Of a stretch of DNA of 64,000 nucleotides, positions 46,180-60,156 are shown piece after piece. The stretch is from contig CM049413.1 of the NCBI GenBank assembly GCA_026929865.2, positions 18,173,501 to 18,237,500 of the forward strand, given 5' to 3'. The notes under the pieces were generated by a model. The model worked only from the letters and a program-made list of their open reading frames with translations. It did no database searches and had not been told where the DNA came from. Source of the stretch: Hyperoplus lanceolatus (lineage: Eukaryota; Chordata; Actinopteri; Uranoscopiformes; Ammodytidae). Made by a program: the position numbers and the translations under genes. The stretch's first letter is position 1. Each line of letters begins with the position of its first letter.

Positions 46180-48015
46180 GACAAATGTCCTAATTCAATC
46201 TATGAATTTAGATTGTTATTTTAATGAAAATAAGTGTGTCTAATATATGATTACTTACACCCTAGGAAGCTGGCGCTTCGCCACTGGCGGCCATGTTGAT
46301 TTCTGATCAGGCTGACTAAACAATGACAGATAACTTTAACCAAATCATGTCACCTAGATGCTAATAACAGACAAGTCTTTTGATAAATGCTAACTAGATT
46401 AGTGAAAACCTTCCAGCAAGCCCCCTACAGGATGTTAAAGAGTATGTATCTCCCAGTGCACGTTGCCTGTTTCAGGGTTAAATGCTTCAAAAAACCCTTA
46501 ATATCAAAGACACACACACACACACACATACACAGAGTCGACACAGGCAATATAGCGGCAGGTCTATCTCTAGCTCCATAGGTGGTCTCTGCTGGAGTGG
46601 GAGATCATACGTGAAATGAACACATTGACAAATTGGAAAGTAAGATGAGCTCCAAGACGAGTCAAGTCACGCTTTTGATGCCTTCCGTCTCCCCCATGTG
46701 TACGTGTGCGTGTGCGTGTGCGTGTATGTGTGTGTGTGTGTGTGATGGCTAATTTAACTTATAGGAGTCAACCAGAGGACAAACATATTTCAAAGCAACT
46801 GACGAGAAGCACTGAGGGAAAGATGGCAATAGAACAACAGAAATGGAAAGAGACTGGATGATGGGGAGTGCACGCTTAGCTAAGCTCACCTGCAGCAGTG
46901 ATTAAACACTCTGGAGGTGGAGGGTGTAGAGAGCTCAAATGGCTGCACTTAAGTACTTGAAATAGTAAATGTACCACAAAAATAACACACACAAGCAGCA
47001 ACATGAGATCATCATGGGCAATTAACATGGCTGCCTAAGTGTAGTCGGGAGTTTTTTTCATTTACACATTTACCAGTGGTAGAATGATATTATGGGCTCA
47101 ACATCAACTTTAAAAAGGCCCCGTTTTCTGGAGTGTTGGTTGGTGTGTCAACCCTTGGGCGATCTAAGCATTGTTATGGAGGTAACGACCCCTTAAGCCA
47201 CGGGGTTGATAAGGGACGGGACAGCTGTCCAAGCAAGCAATCACAAACTGGATGGCCGGCTTCTGTTGCACTTTATCAAAGCCAACAGCTGTGTGCGTGC
47301 AAGTGCTCCTATTGTTCCTCTGTATCTGTGGAAAAGTCTAGTGATGCGCCTGTATCTGTGTGTGTGAGTGTGCTCAGGGAAAGGGTAATGAGGACCGCTG
47401 GGGCTCGTTTAAACAACCAGGGTTCACTAGCAGAGAAGCGAGCTGGAGCTACAACCCTCCCTGGCATGGGGGGGGCGGCTCCAGTACTTCCCAGACACCA
47501 ATTTGCAGCTCACATTGCACATTATATGACTCAAAAATCCCACACCCTGACCCCCTCAACCCCTCGATGGGCTACCACCCTCAGCCGCCGTAGGGGTATG
47601 GAGCTGTGTACTGTGTGTGTATGTGTGTGAGCGATGGAAAAGACCGTTTGCTCCATACCCTATTCCCACCTCCACAATGTAACAGTTGGACGGCTTCAAA
47701 AGCAAGTGCAACACATAAAGCTGCTGCACATAATTGTTGGTGTTTGTATTTTAAGCTAAAGCCTCTGAAAGGAATCCATTTGCTGGCGAATCAGTAGCTG
47801 TTTTCCCTGTTTGAACAATGTTCTCAATCAAAAAAAAAGAGTTTTGCACGAAGAAAACACGAGAACATAGGTAAACACAAACATACGGTAACAAACAGAA
47901 GCACACACACACACACACACACAGTAGCCTCATCACCTTACATTGATTTCCCGCTGGCCAACCAGTTTAGCCATCTTTGTGATGACAGGTTGACCCACGA
48001 GGCCTGTTAGACACA

Positions 48016-48019
<4 letters not shown>

Positions 48020-48091
<72 letters not shown>
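48020..48091. repeat. (AC)n microsatellite
   Basis: About 35 AC units followed by a short AT stretch. Confidence 0.96.
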
Positions 48092-48097
<6 letters not shown>

Positions 48098-49654
48098 CAG
48101 ACAGAGGGAGCTATCCTGCAGGCTTTAGGGAGCTCCTAGCAGCATTTATTGACCACAGAGAGAAAGTGGCTATTAATCTGACAAAGACTTAAAAGCCTGT
48201 CACCATCTGTTTGTGTGTGTGTGTGTGCTTGAATGACATTCCTTTGGCTATATTTTGTCAAAAATGTTAGGCATCTCCAGAGGTATGGTGTGCCTGTGTG
48301 CCAGCATGCATTTAATTATGCATTTTATTTGATTGCATGCATACATGAATGTATTATCACTGTTTAAACACCCAATAAAGACGTAAATTCAGTTAGGAGA
48401 AGAATAAAAACAACTCTACTGCAAGTGTTGCATAATAAATTGTGTTAAAGGTCTGACGTTTGGCCCTCATGGCACCATTTAAATGGCAAGGTGAGCCTGT
48501 CTAACCTTCCATTCTGGCAAATTACAGTCATACTGTTACTTCTGCCACATCAACACCCTAGAGGCAAACCTACAGGCCTGGCACAGCAACAAGATAATGA
48601 GAGGGCTGAGAGATATGGAGAGAAAAGAGAAAATGAAGGACATGCAGTGGCTCCAAAATTCCTATGTGTTTTTTCCTGCATCTGTGCGTGCACTTGTGCC
48701 TCCATCCATCAATTAAAGCCTTAAGCTCTCTCACTTCTCGTCTTGGCAACAAAGAAACAACTTATTTGTTGAGCATTAAATACACATGCTGGCGGAACAG
48801 TGGGATGCTGTGGGGTCACATGTTGCGAGGGAGAGTAGGAAAAGAAAATAAATCTTGTCTTATGTCGCTATGTTTTTTTTGCATCAACTTAGAGGAATGT
48901 GTCTCTTGAGCCTTGTTATACCCTACTCAATGTTACAGGCTGTTGTGCTCTGAAGACAACACAGAGGCGCACACACACACACACACACACACATTTATGG
49001 TGCTTTGAGGTGCTTTCCAGCTGTTGCACAAGTATGGACGTCAGGGTGCCCTCTTTGTGTGTGTGTGTGTGTGGGTGTGTATGTATGTGTGTGTGGTTGT
49101 TCCTAGAATGTGCGTGCCTTTGGCGTGTCCTTTGTGAATGATGGCTTCGCTAAAGTGCTGTGAAGAGAAACATTGGTTTGCTACGCCTTTTGATTCATTG
49201 CTGGTGTGAGCGAAATTTGCATCGCAGGCACTCAGGGCGGATCTGGGCTCTCGTTAGCCGGGTGGCTAGATACTTCATCATTATCATCAGGCTTGCGTTC
49301 CGGGTTCCAGCCACACTGCCCTTGCTCGTAATCTTCAAGCAAACTTTGCGGAGGAGAGGGAAAAAAACATGGTTTAATTATTGTATGAATAAGGACGCTT
49401 TTCCTTGCGGCAATGCACTGTGGGTATTTTTTCCCCATGCATCAACTTTTGTCACCTGATTAGTCAGTAGGTTTCCCCTGTCAGCCAGCTATTCTGTCTA
49501 CAAAAGGTACGCCAAATTCTCCATCACCCACTCCCTCTCCCACTCCTTCCCCGTGTCTCTCTACCTTGCTGCAGCGCTTTCGGGGACAGTGCTTGTTATA
49601 GCTGACGAGTGTCGATCGATACAAACTCCCAAACTAAAAGCATCCGTCTGGGAG

Positions 49655-49655
<1 letters not shown>

Positions 49656-49694
<39 letters not shown>
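49656..49694. repeat. (GT)n microsatellite
   Basis: About 19 GT units. Another array lies at 49862-49888. Confidence 0.95.
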
Positions 49695-49696
<2 letters not shown>

Positions 49697-52600
49697 ATGG
49701 CATCTGTGCGTGCATATCCGGTCGGTGTATGAGCAAGATGTTTGGCACTCAGGAGGGACACAGGCTGACGCTGCCGTCGTTCCATTCACGGTGCCCTTGA
49801 GGGTGTCATCTCTCATTGCATGGGAATGCGTGGGCGCGTTTTTGCATGTGCACTTACTTGCGTGTGTGTGTGTGTGTGTGTGTGTGTGATGGATTTAGCT
49901 ATCAGTTTATGGGGGATTATATGGACAGCTCCCGCAGCTATTTTTTCCTTCATGAATATTTTACCATTGTATAAACAAAACTCAATTTGGAGGCAGCTGT
50001 GCACATGGGACGGACAGAGGTGGCAGAGAGAGAGAGAGCTGTGGCTCTGTGCCAAGTGTCTTGCCATCGACAGAAATGATAGGTGGGGATCAGGGGGGGG
50101 GCGTCGCACAGATTGCAGATGTTCCCATTGAAGAACCTTAACACAATTTGCCCTTTTTTAAATTCCTATCCAGTTCCATTTGACCACATTTGGGTGAGAA
50201 TTGGCTGCAGTGGCATAAAAGTACTTGCAGAAGGGTGCGAGAGAGAAAGGAAAACCTGAGCCTGAGATGGGGACTATGGCTGTTTTTTCTTTCTTCCCTG
50301 AGTCTTAAATCCGCCATGGATAACTGCTGTAGTGTGACAGTAGGCTTATAACGGCCAGTGTGTCGATAAATCCCAAGCGCATTTATTTCCTGCAAGACCA
50401 AGGAAGCATACCCCGCTTTATGTCCCCCGCCGCCACAGAACAAAAAGGCAAAAGGTCATTTTTTTCCTCCCTTCCTATCCACTTATTTGTTCCCTTTATA
50501 TATGGACTAATGGGTTCACATGCATCATACATTACATTGCTTTTAGTATTCCCAGTCACTGCTTAGACAGAGTATGAGCTGTACATATTCAATGTTTGTA
50601 GCCTCCTTAACTCTCCATCTTCTTTTCCGAACACATCTCTCTTGTGCATTTTATCAGATGAAAGCTCTCTTCATTTCATGCACATTGTCTCACTGAGACA
50701 TTAGAAGGAATTGTTAGTGATTAAGTTCAGTCCTCCGAAACATCCCATTAGGTATGCAGATGACTGTACTGTCCAAAAAAAGTTATAAAACACTAATGGC
50801 CGACTCTCAGTAATTAAAAAGAAGCCCAGTGGGATCATTATTCAAAGTAACTGATACTTAAGCACAACATGTTTTTTTGAAATGCAAAATGAGTCAAAAA
50901 AAACTCTGATTCACCACAACCCCTTTAATGGAGAAAGGCTATCATTAGAGGTAGACTGGTGACTGTGGAGACCCTTTCATGTCTTGCTTTTGTTCCACTC
51001 TCTCTTTTCTCTCACAATGAAGAAAACCATGCTGAATAGTCCACAGAGTCTACGCAGTACTCCAATATTCCAATAGTAGATAGGAACAGGAGGGGACTGA
51101 TTTGACAATGAGCATGCCTGCATGCAAGAGGACGCAAATCCTAAGCCACGCAGAGACACACACTCACCCGCGTGCATACAAAACAAGGCCACACACACAC
51201 ACACACAAACTATGTAGTTGACCGAGCTGTCTTCCCACTGATCTATTAGACTCCCATGCAAACTATTTCATCTCCTGTCAGCGTGGATGGAAGGAAGGGA
51301 GGGGAGGCTTCCCATTCGCTGCCGGAGACCATCTGAGGGAGAGAGTGCTCTTTGAGGCAAAGAGCCATGGATGAGTGGAGCAGGATGACGGATGGTGAAG
51401 GTAAGACACACACACACACACACAAGCACCCAACAACAAAACTTGCGCGCTCACACACACACGGACAGAAACGCGCACAACGCTTCCCATGTGCTTTTGC
51501 TAAACTCGTGGGGCAAGCTTTCCTTGTCTTGTAATGATTTCTAAATAGGGCCTCGATGCCCAGGGATATGTTTAATTGCCACACACCGGCTGGTGATGCT
51601 AATGCGCGCTGACAAAAAAAGAGAGTGAGAGAGAGAGCGAGAGAGGGTTGTCAGAGTTTGTTTTGAAGTTACTTTGCCTTTGCAAAGGGCAAGAACGACC
51701 ATCGCTCAGTGGTCACGGTTACACATCCATTCGACCATGATGTCTTTTTTGAGGGGAAGGTTGGCGGCAGAGTATTATTTTAGCTAATGGAAGCGGCTGC
51801 TGTCACATGTCTGCAACGCTGTCCCTCTCAAGCAAACACATAGCACACACATACACTCGTACATGACCAACAGTGGACCAGTTGCCTACATTGACCAAAT
51901 GTGGACCTCTATTTTTGGTTATTTTAAAAATAGAAAAACATTCAAAACAATTTACTTTTAAGGCCTTTTGTCATAATATTACTTAACTGTGCTTTTGTGT
52001 TCTTAACTGTGTTGCCCGATTCCCCGTCACAGAATGTCTCTTTCTGTTGCAATCGTGGGTGTGTCGTGTTTGTGTGTTTTGTGTGTGATGTGTGTGCATG
52101 CCCCTGTGTGTTTGCACTGAATGTTTGAAAATAGAGTATTTCATTGGGTGTCATCACTACCCAGTGAGACCCAGCCTCGGGAGGAGGACCACAGTTATTT
52201 TACTCCCTCTTACCAGCAATTTGAACAGTACAGCGAAAAAGACATCTTCATGCTTCATGGCTCGGGTTAATTTCATAACAAACTTAAAAATACCTTGTTG
52301 TGGTGGGTTGGAAGCTTGAGCAAGTAGTAGCAAGTGCGTGTGTGTGTGTGTGTGTGTAGGAAGCATCCCTTCCTGTATTAGGATAAATAGCCTTGTCTAT
52401 CATGTAAGGCTGTGTCTGGCAAACAGATTCCCCTCACGCCAAGCCAGATGAACACAAATGAGCTCCCCAGAGGAGACATCCCAGGGGGGAGGAGGAGGAG
52501 CGTCCCCGTGACACTTATCGTGAAGGACATCTCGCGGGTGGAGAGGAGGGTGTGGGTGACAGCCAGAAAGTAAGTGTGGCTGAGCCATGCATCAAACCCT

Positions 52601-53630
52601 CATATTCAAACACTTAGGGAGGGTGCTCAGGACTGCGTAGGCCCTCAACGTATAAACCTAAACTCATATGCAGCAAGAGCATGGAAATTAATCTTGTCGT
52701 GATAATGTGAGGTAAAAAATGCATTTGCATCATGGCAGGCCATCTGTCATAGCCCTCGCTGCCTGGAATCAATAACCCTTGTCTGTCCTGGTATGTCTCC
52801 CCTGGTGACAATTCCATCAGCTCCGTTCTGGATCTGGATGGAAGGCACACCTATAGCGCCCTCAGAGTAGCATTACATAACCACTGGCTGTCGACTGCAA
52901 TGGCGCATTCAGTATCAATGCTCCTAAAAGGTGACAGGTCCCATCCACATTAAATCACAGTACTGTACCAGGAGGCAATTATAGTGCCACTGTAAATCCT
53001 GCTGATGGCTCCAGCAAGCTGGATCATCTTCTTCTCACATGCCTGCATGTGAAAATATGATCAGGGATGCACACATGCATGCTCACACAGAAGCACATAC
53101 ACACATAGCGGAGCAACCACTGTGGGCTCAGGTGGCCAGTTGTTTACCACATGGGTCACGGCATTGTACTTTTCAAGCATGGTTGGATGATAAGTGGACC
53201 ACATGCACCAAAAAGCATCATCTATACAGTAACTTGCATGTAATTCACCACGTTACCAAATGATTTAGAGAACCTGCGGTTACCGAGGTGACAACGCAGG
53301 GGTTTTGTGTTTGAAAAATCAGAGAGCAAGGTGCTTCCCATAAACATATTTTTCATAAAAACATAATGACTGTCATGCAGTTGGGGTTTGTAATTGCAAA
53401 ATCGTTTTTAAATCATCACGCAACCGGAACTTTGGCAAACAGATGCACTCTCTCTCTCACACACACACACACAGAGGAAAACAGAGGCCTGTGGGGACTG
53501 TATCACATGACCATTGGCACAGCTGCACTCTGGGATGCCTGTCTACTTTCTGTAGTTAATCGATCACATGAAGCCACTGGAGCTTGGCCAGGAGTCACTG
53601 GGCCAGAAAGTTATATAGACTATATAAACA

Positions 53631-53635
<5 letters not shown>

Positions 53636-53695
<60 letters not shown>
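53636..53695. repeat. (GT)n microsatellite
   Basis: About 30 GT units; first of five alternating arrays in 2 kb. Confidence 0.96.
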
Positions 53696-53702
<7 letters not shown>

Positions 53703-53830
53703 TCTGGGGCGGTAATATATCTCTGTACTTCGTTATCAATGAACTGCCCCACAACCGCTCAAAAGCTGTGCAAGCCTTCTAAGAAAGTCTGCTACTCTGA
53801 GGTCTTTTGTCATCTATTCCTTCATTCACA

Positions 53831-53838
<8 letters not shown>

Positions 53839-53890
<52 letters not shown>
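53839..53890. repeat. (CA)n microsatellite
   Basis: 26 CA units, opposite in sense to the array 143 bases to its left. Confidence 0.97.
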
Positions 53891-53892
<2 letters not shown>

Positions 53893-54980
53893 CTCCCATG
53901 ACAGGTAGACTAGGGGGATCTCTAGGGCATAGCTAATTTGGCCCACTGGTGCCTTAACCACATCTCCCCCCGCTTTACTATATCTCCTCCCGCAGACATC
54001 AGTCTAAACTTAGGCTCTCATATGGATCCTTCTGGCAAACCTACTCTGCCTCTGCTGCCAATGTCCTCCTAAAATCATACAACCTTCAGAGTGATGGACC
54101 TACGTCAGAGCCAATAGAATGCACTCATCCTTTTCCTTACCAGTTAAATCCCCTGGTATCCGAGTAGGGTTTGGAGCAGTGGGAATGGACACTTATACCC
54201 TGCTCTAATGTAGTCTGTATTAACATGCTGTATCTTGTGTGCAAGTGCCTTTTTTCATGTGTGCATGTGTGATCTTTTTTTTCTTTAATATTGCTTAGGG
54301 CTATGCATGCGTGTGAACATTTCTATATTTAAGTTGAAATGTTGGAAATCTTCTCTCATAACATCACACACACACACACATATATATATATAAATATAAA
54401 TAAAAATGGAAGGCACTTTGAGACAGAAATATACTGAAAGTCTGGTGATGAGTTGTGTCACTTGAGTGTTGATACAGTTTGTTAGATGTGATGAAACTCA
54501 AAAATCAGACTTGTGGATCAGGAAAGAATAAACCGTATAAAAAGGCAATACATAGTTCAAGACGTATTAAAGTGAATTACGTACAATGATTTGAGCTTAT
54601 CTGACGCAACTGCACTCAGATGTGGGACGTACAATAGACAGTAAAAGCACTAATGTATGTTAGAGTAGGTCAAGTAAAAATGCCTTAACTGCAAATGCCT
54701 ACGAGAAAAGAAGCATGCATTGTCTAATGAGGTGTTGCCGGTGCACAATGCAACGGGACAAAGAGGTCTATTTATTGGAAGGTACATTTGGGGCTATCAT
54801 TTTTCCTATATTTCTGATTTATGGCATTTTTAATAGCATCAGCAGGAAGTTGGCCCGTGTTGCGTTGCTTCTGAAATACGGCCAAGGCCAGACAGTGAAC
54901 TGTATACCAATCCATACTGATTCGCAGAGATCTGTTGAGCAAACGGGGAATGGTATAGAAGTGACAAGGTGCGTATATCT

Positions 54981-54986
<6 letters not shown>

Positions 54987-55048
<62 letters not shown>
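54987..55048. repeat. (GT)n microsatellite
   Basis: 31 GT units. Confidence 0.97.
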
Positions 55049-55050
<2 letters not shown>

Positions 55051-55171
55051 GGGCCTTTGCTGGAGCATAAAGGAGCTCAGTGCTCTCACAGAGAGAGAGC
55101 CATAGCTTGTGAGCACAGAATACTAATCCATGTGGCCACAGTCACCCTGAGTAGACAAGACCTTCAAAGCT

Positions 55172-55299
<128 letters not shown>

Positions 55300-55514
55300 G
55301 CGCACATTGACAGTTTTATTTAATTAATTTGGTGATGGTAGAGGTAAGGGTTATTACAACACCTGTGTATGTGTCTGTTACGCCAGCACAATGCGAAAAT
55401 AAAACCTCTCCCATGCTGCTAAAACATACACACAAAAGGAAAAACACAGAAAACAGACTTATCTCTGCTCTAATTACCAGGAAGCAGATAGTATTCCACA
55501 AGGAAGGGATGAGC

Positions 55515-55520
<6 letters not shown>

Positions 55521-55574
<54 letters not shown>
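55521..55574. repeat. (GT)n microsatellite
   Basis: 27 GT units; last of the alternating cluster. A (CT)n tract follows at 55712-55737. Confidence 0.97.
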
Positions 55575-55576
<2 letters not shown>

Positions 55577-57304
55577 CATGTATGCCTTGGATCGTTTGCA
55601 AGTGACGGACCACTGGCTCCTACTCAATGCAGGGGTGATCTGGTCCCTAGAGTCCTAGCCAAATCCCAGTCATCTCACTAGGTTTCTCTCTATCCCTTTC
55701 TCTCCTTCCCCTCTCTCTCTCTCTCTCTCTCTCTCTATTTCTCCCTCCTCTCTGTCTAATGAAACACATGAATTCACACCCCTGTGTCTACTCTTAGGAG
55801 AATAACCATTGACTACTGTGGAACTGCTGTGTGTTGGTCTGCAGGGAGCATACCACAGGGAGCAGCAAATGCCAAGAAACTGAGGCAGGAGTTGGGCTAC
55901 AACATCTACTTGTGGGTACAATTTGGTAATGGACTGTAAAGCTAAATCAAGACAAGAACAGGAAGTCTTACTCATAGTGATTTAGATGGCAGTCCTTTAA
56001 CTTTGCAGACCCGCCCGCGACGTGAATTATTTGTAACTGCAAAATGACAAACAGGCAGGGATGTAACACAATGTAATAGAAATGCATTGATGCCGGTTTT
56101 TTTTTCTCTCCACATTTTACAGAAGTGAAGTGTTTTATTAAGTAGATTGAAGTACAAGATTTATTTTTAGCCCTGGTATTGGGCTATTATAAAAAAAAAT
56201 CAAGAGTTTCTTCAGCTATGATGAATGGCCCTCACTGTCACTTAGAGTAAGCAAGTGGAAAGAGAAACCATTACAAGAAGAAGGACAAAGAAAAACACTG
56301 CAGTCGAGAACAAGTCTGGCCGCCCTTGCACTGCTGCATTCCGAGACATTGCTGGTGGACATTACAACGGTGACCTGAATGTGTCGTGACAGCGCAGAGC
56401 CAGATTGCAATGCATTGGAGCCAGTGACATGCTTTCGGCCCCCCTTTAACTCCAGACTAATAAGGGTGGCACGGTTGCTGAACCAGACAAAAAAGAAGAA
56501 TGCGACTGTGTTTCACATTGTAGCACAACATGCAGTATTTTATGAACTGGGCCACCTCGCAGTCAGTGTATTATGTACACACCATTCACTTTCAAAGGAA
56601 AAGCTTCTGCACTTACTTTCACTGTTATATCTGTTTACCAGTGAGAGTCAACAGGTAACATGGAATGAAGCAGAGCAATTGCTGCCATTGACCTGCACAC
56701 ACATTATCAGGCAATCTTCAGACTGCAGGAGAAATCAGCCCGATTCTGTTGTGAATGTATTTATTTTTGCTCATATGCTCAAATTGTTTGTCAGGACACA
56801 GCCCAAAACATAGGGAATCTGATCCTTTCCCCCATTCTGATCTGAGCCACTTTCCTGTGTGGTTTAATTCCGGTAAAGGTCTGGTCGTTTTGCAAATCTG
56901 ACCTCATTTTGAACAGTCATTAGGATTCATTCGACTTTTATGTCCCTCTAGATTGACATTTGTCAGATATCTGCAGGCAACCATAGCCGTGGGAATCAAT
57001 CAAATGGTAGATAAACATGGAGCACTGGCTCTACTTCTCCTCATTCTCGTCCTCCATATCTTGTCCACTTCAATTCCCTCTCTTTCACCGCTTATTAATC
57101 TTTACAGAAAACCATCAGCACTGACTTCAGTAGCCTCCAAGTATACTTGAATGTCAGCCTGCTGCGTGTGATGGCTTTTTATAGATCTTTTGCACAATGC
57201 ATGTTCAGACCCGGGAAGAGGGTTAGGACCCTAGGATCTGAGCATTAATGAACATGAGTGAGCACTAAGGCCTGCATTCTGAACGTAGCCAAACAAAACT
57301 TAAC

Positions 57305-57676
57305 TTAAAGATATAGTGCGTAAATTCTGCTAACCCCATGGGAAATTCTGAGTAATTACAACAACACTGTCGGCGCATCTACATGAGGTTAGTCTTCCAT
57401 GTTCACGCATTGATTGTATTCCTTCTGCTGTATGTCCAGGTTGTTTCTTAGCAGTAGAACCAACATCTGAAACATTTCTTGGGCGCTTCTTGGGATTTTT
57501 CCAAGCTCCTGCGTCATTGTCAGGGGGTGACACCACTTTTTAAACACTGCCATACTGAGAAATACAGAGAGTTTTGTGGGGCTGATAGGCTTTATCAACT
57601 TTGTTACAACCCGTTTGATGATGGCTTGAATGTAACTGACATACATTATGAAAAAAGTGACGCACTATAGCTTTAA
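57305..57676. mobile_element. 372-bp MITE with TTAA borders
   Basis: The left end TTAAAGATATAGTGCGTAAA and the right end, reverse-complemented TTAAAGCTATAGTGCGTCAC, form a ~17-bp inverted repeat with one mismatch. Short length, no transposase and TTAA at both borders point to a nonautonomous DNA element. Its termini share TTAAAG with the ~930-bp family but its body is different. Confidence 0.8.
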
Positions 57677-59012
57677 GTACAAGTTGACTCCAACTAATGC
57701 ATCCTTTAATTGTTAAGGGTATGATTGTGAAGGACACCTTCCACTTAGAAATAAGTATTTTGGAAGACATGCTAGAGAGAATGTGCAAAATGTAAGAGTA
57801 GAAACATACCAAAATGCAGACTCCCTGGATAACTTTAGATATCAGTTTCCACTCAAGAAATTGCGGGCAAGCCATCATAATTAAATTAAAGCTTGCTGTA
57901 TGATGGATGAGTGAAATACAGAGAGGGTGGTGTCATCTTCTCCAAATGAATGATTGATGAATGATCGAGAACAAAGGGCGTTAACTCTGTACTTTCTGTC
58001 AAAATATTCATATGCACGTCATGACTTTACGACCCATAACAGCTGATAGCATTGAGAACCATAAGGTCACACATTAAGATAAATCGGGCCGACTTGGGTG
58101 CAATTTTCAGCTGAGTTAAAAAAGGGCAACAACGAGTACATGAGGTGACGCAATAAGGAGCTCCATATCCTGGTCCACATGCTCTAATCCCTTATGCACC
58201 GTGTTTCCCAATTCCCCCAGGAAAGAGACAGAAGACTGGGAGGCATCCATCATCCACCGTGCTAGTGGAGTATTCAGTGCTATGCATGAGCAACATCTGA
58301 GTCAACACATAAGTGTGAACACTTGACCCTCCTTGATCTATCCATGCTCTAAAAGAAAAAAAACACATGCCAGTGTAATGCATCCCTTGACTCTCAAAGA
58401 TCAAACAATAAAAAAAATAAATAAATAAATAAATAAAAAAAAATCAGAAAATAATGGATAAATATTTAAAATATTTGATCAAAGTTGAATGTGGTTTCAT
58501 CAGCATCACACCATTGTGCTCCTTCTGATGTTTTAATTGCTGTAAAAAGAAGAATGCAGCCTTTCCACACCACTGACAACACTGTCATGGCAGATTTTAG
58601 ACATCTTCTAGCTCTAATTAGGTACTGTATGTAGTCATACTCATTTCCCTCTAAGATTTTGCAGTTTCATTTAAATGTGTCCTACAGCACCTGTAACTAA
58701 TAGCCCGAGGGACCCATCTTGGGTCCAGCTGTAATGGACCCTGGAACAAGCTCCTTGTATTGGTGACATGCTGTCAGTGCTTTGTAATGACAAATGGATG
58801 ATTCATAATTTAGAATTGGCCTAGATCGCAAAGCCAGCTCTATTAGCCGTATCACTTGAGGGATTTTGGTGGGAACATGAATGTCTGTTGATTTGCAGAC
58901 TGATAGGCTTCACAGCACTGGCAGAGAGACTTTTCTTTTGTTTGCACTTTTTTCAAGCGCATTTCGGTCATGTATTACTATGCCAACTCGCATTGGTACA
59001 GTGCAGTGTATA

Positions 59013-59773
59013 CAGTTGTGTTCAAAATAATAGCAGTGTGTTTAAAAAAGTGAGTAAAGATCAAAATGAATTCAGTGTTAGGGGGTCGTCTGACAAACTG
59101 TCTGCGGCCCCTATTCACGCCACAGTACACTTTGAAGACAGTGAAGCATGGTGGCGCAGACATCATGTTATGGAGATGTTTCTCATACTATGGTGTCGGG
59201 TCTATTTATCGCATAGCATGGATCATGGATCAGTTTGGATACATTTAAATACTTGAAGAGGTCATGTTGCCTTATGCTGAAGAGGAAATGCCCTTGAAAT
59301 GGGTGTTCCAACAAGTCAACGACCCCAAACACACCAGTAAGCGAACAAGATCTTTGTTCCAGACCAACAAGAGTAACGTTATGGAGTGGCCAGCCCAATC
59401 CCTGGACCTTAATCCAATAGAAAACCTATGTGGTGACAGTTCTCAGAAACAGAGGTTACACAACTAAATATTAGTTCAGTGATTCATAGGAAAGCTACAT
59501 CTTTATGCATTTTTCAGTTGATACAGTAAATGTTTGAGTTGTAAAGAAAAATGCAGACACTGCTATTTTTTTGAACAGTCTAATATTCATTTTTCTTCAC
59601 TTTCTGTAAAGATGAAGAAACATTTGACAAATGTTTCTTCATATTTGGAGTTGGAATTGGATGTACAATGTCCCCAATATATTTGCATACACATGTGGAA
59701 ATAAAAGCTATTATTAGGATTTTGATCTTTACTCAATTTTTTAAACACACTGCTATTATTTTGAACACAACTG
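59013..59773 (+). mobile_element. Tc1-like element, internally deleted
   Basis: The two ends begin CAGTTGTGTTCAAAATAATA and match in inverted orientation for about 55 bp, with one mismatch. TA dinucleotides flank both ends (59011-59012 and 59774-59775), the standard Tc1/mariner target. The element is 761 bp, about half the usual length, and keeps only the C-terminal half of a transposase gene. Confidence 0.92.
59090..59467 (+). pseudogene. Tc1-like transposase pseudogene, C-terminal half
   Basis: One frame reads TPQYTLKTVKHGGADIMLW, then after a stop at 59246-59248 continues PLKWVFQQVNDPKHTSKR, EWPAQSLDLNPIENL and ends at 59465-59467. These are the NDPKHTS and WP-Q-DLNPIEN motifs of Tc1 transposases. 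The Asp expected two residues before the D of NDPKH, the second catalytic Asp, is Val here. Counting 35 residues on from that site gives the Glu of NPIEN, which is intact. The N-terminal DNA-binding domains and the first catalytic Asp are deleted, so the protein would be inactive. Confidence 0.88.
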
Positions 59774-60104
59774 TACTTCCGCAAATCAGCAATGGAAAAG
59801 AATTCTACATTTAGTTTACAATTGACATTTATCATGTATTTATTATTTTTTTGCTCTAAAAACAGTACAAGGGCAACTTCTGCATAATCTCTTTCAAAAT
59901 GCTTAAAATTACAGCACTGACAGCCATTTCTATAACGGAAAAGACTAACTATGCGTGTTAAAACAACGTGGGTATTGCTTCAAACACATCCCATGCCAGG
60001 TATGATGGGGTTTGATTGACAGGAGAACCAGGGGATCTGTTTTTGTCCTCCCTTTTTTCCCTTTCAGGCAGCCCTGACATTCAGTCACACAACATGTCAG
60101 GAGC

Positions 60105-60121
60105 TGTGTGTGTGTGTGCGC

Positions 60122-60153
<32 letters not shown>
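60105..60153. repeat. (GT)n microsatellite
   Basis: About 24 GT units with GC interruptions near 60119-60126. Confidence 0.95.

Positions 60154-60156
<3 letters not shown>

Noticed and set aside
47133-47630. 165-residue plus-strand open frame
   Set aside because: Composition shifts along its length, includes GT-repeat translation at its end, and shows no domain.
56379-56813. 144-residue plus-strand open frame
   Set aside because: No motif, signal or family resemblance seen, and no supporting splice or polyadenylation context.
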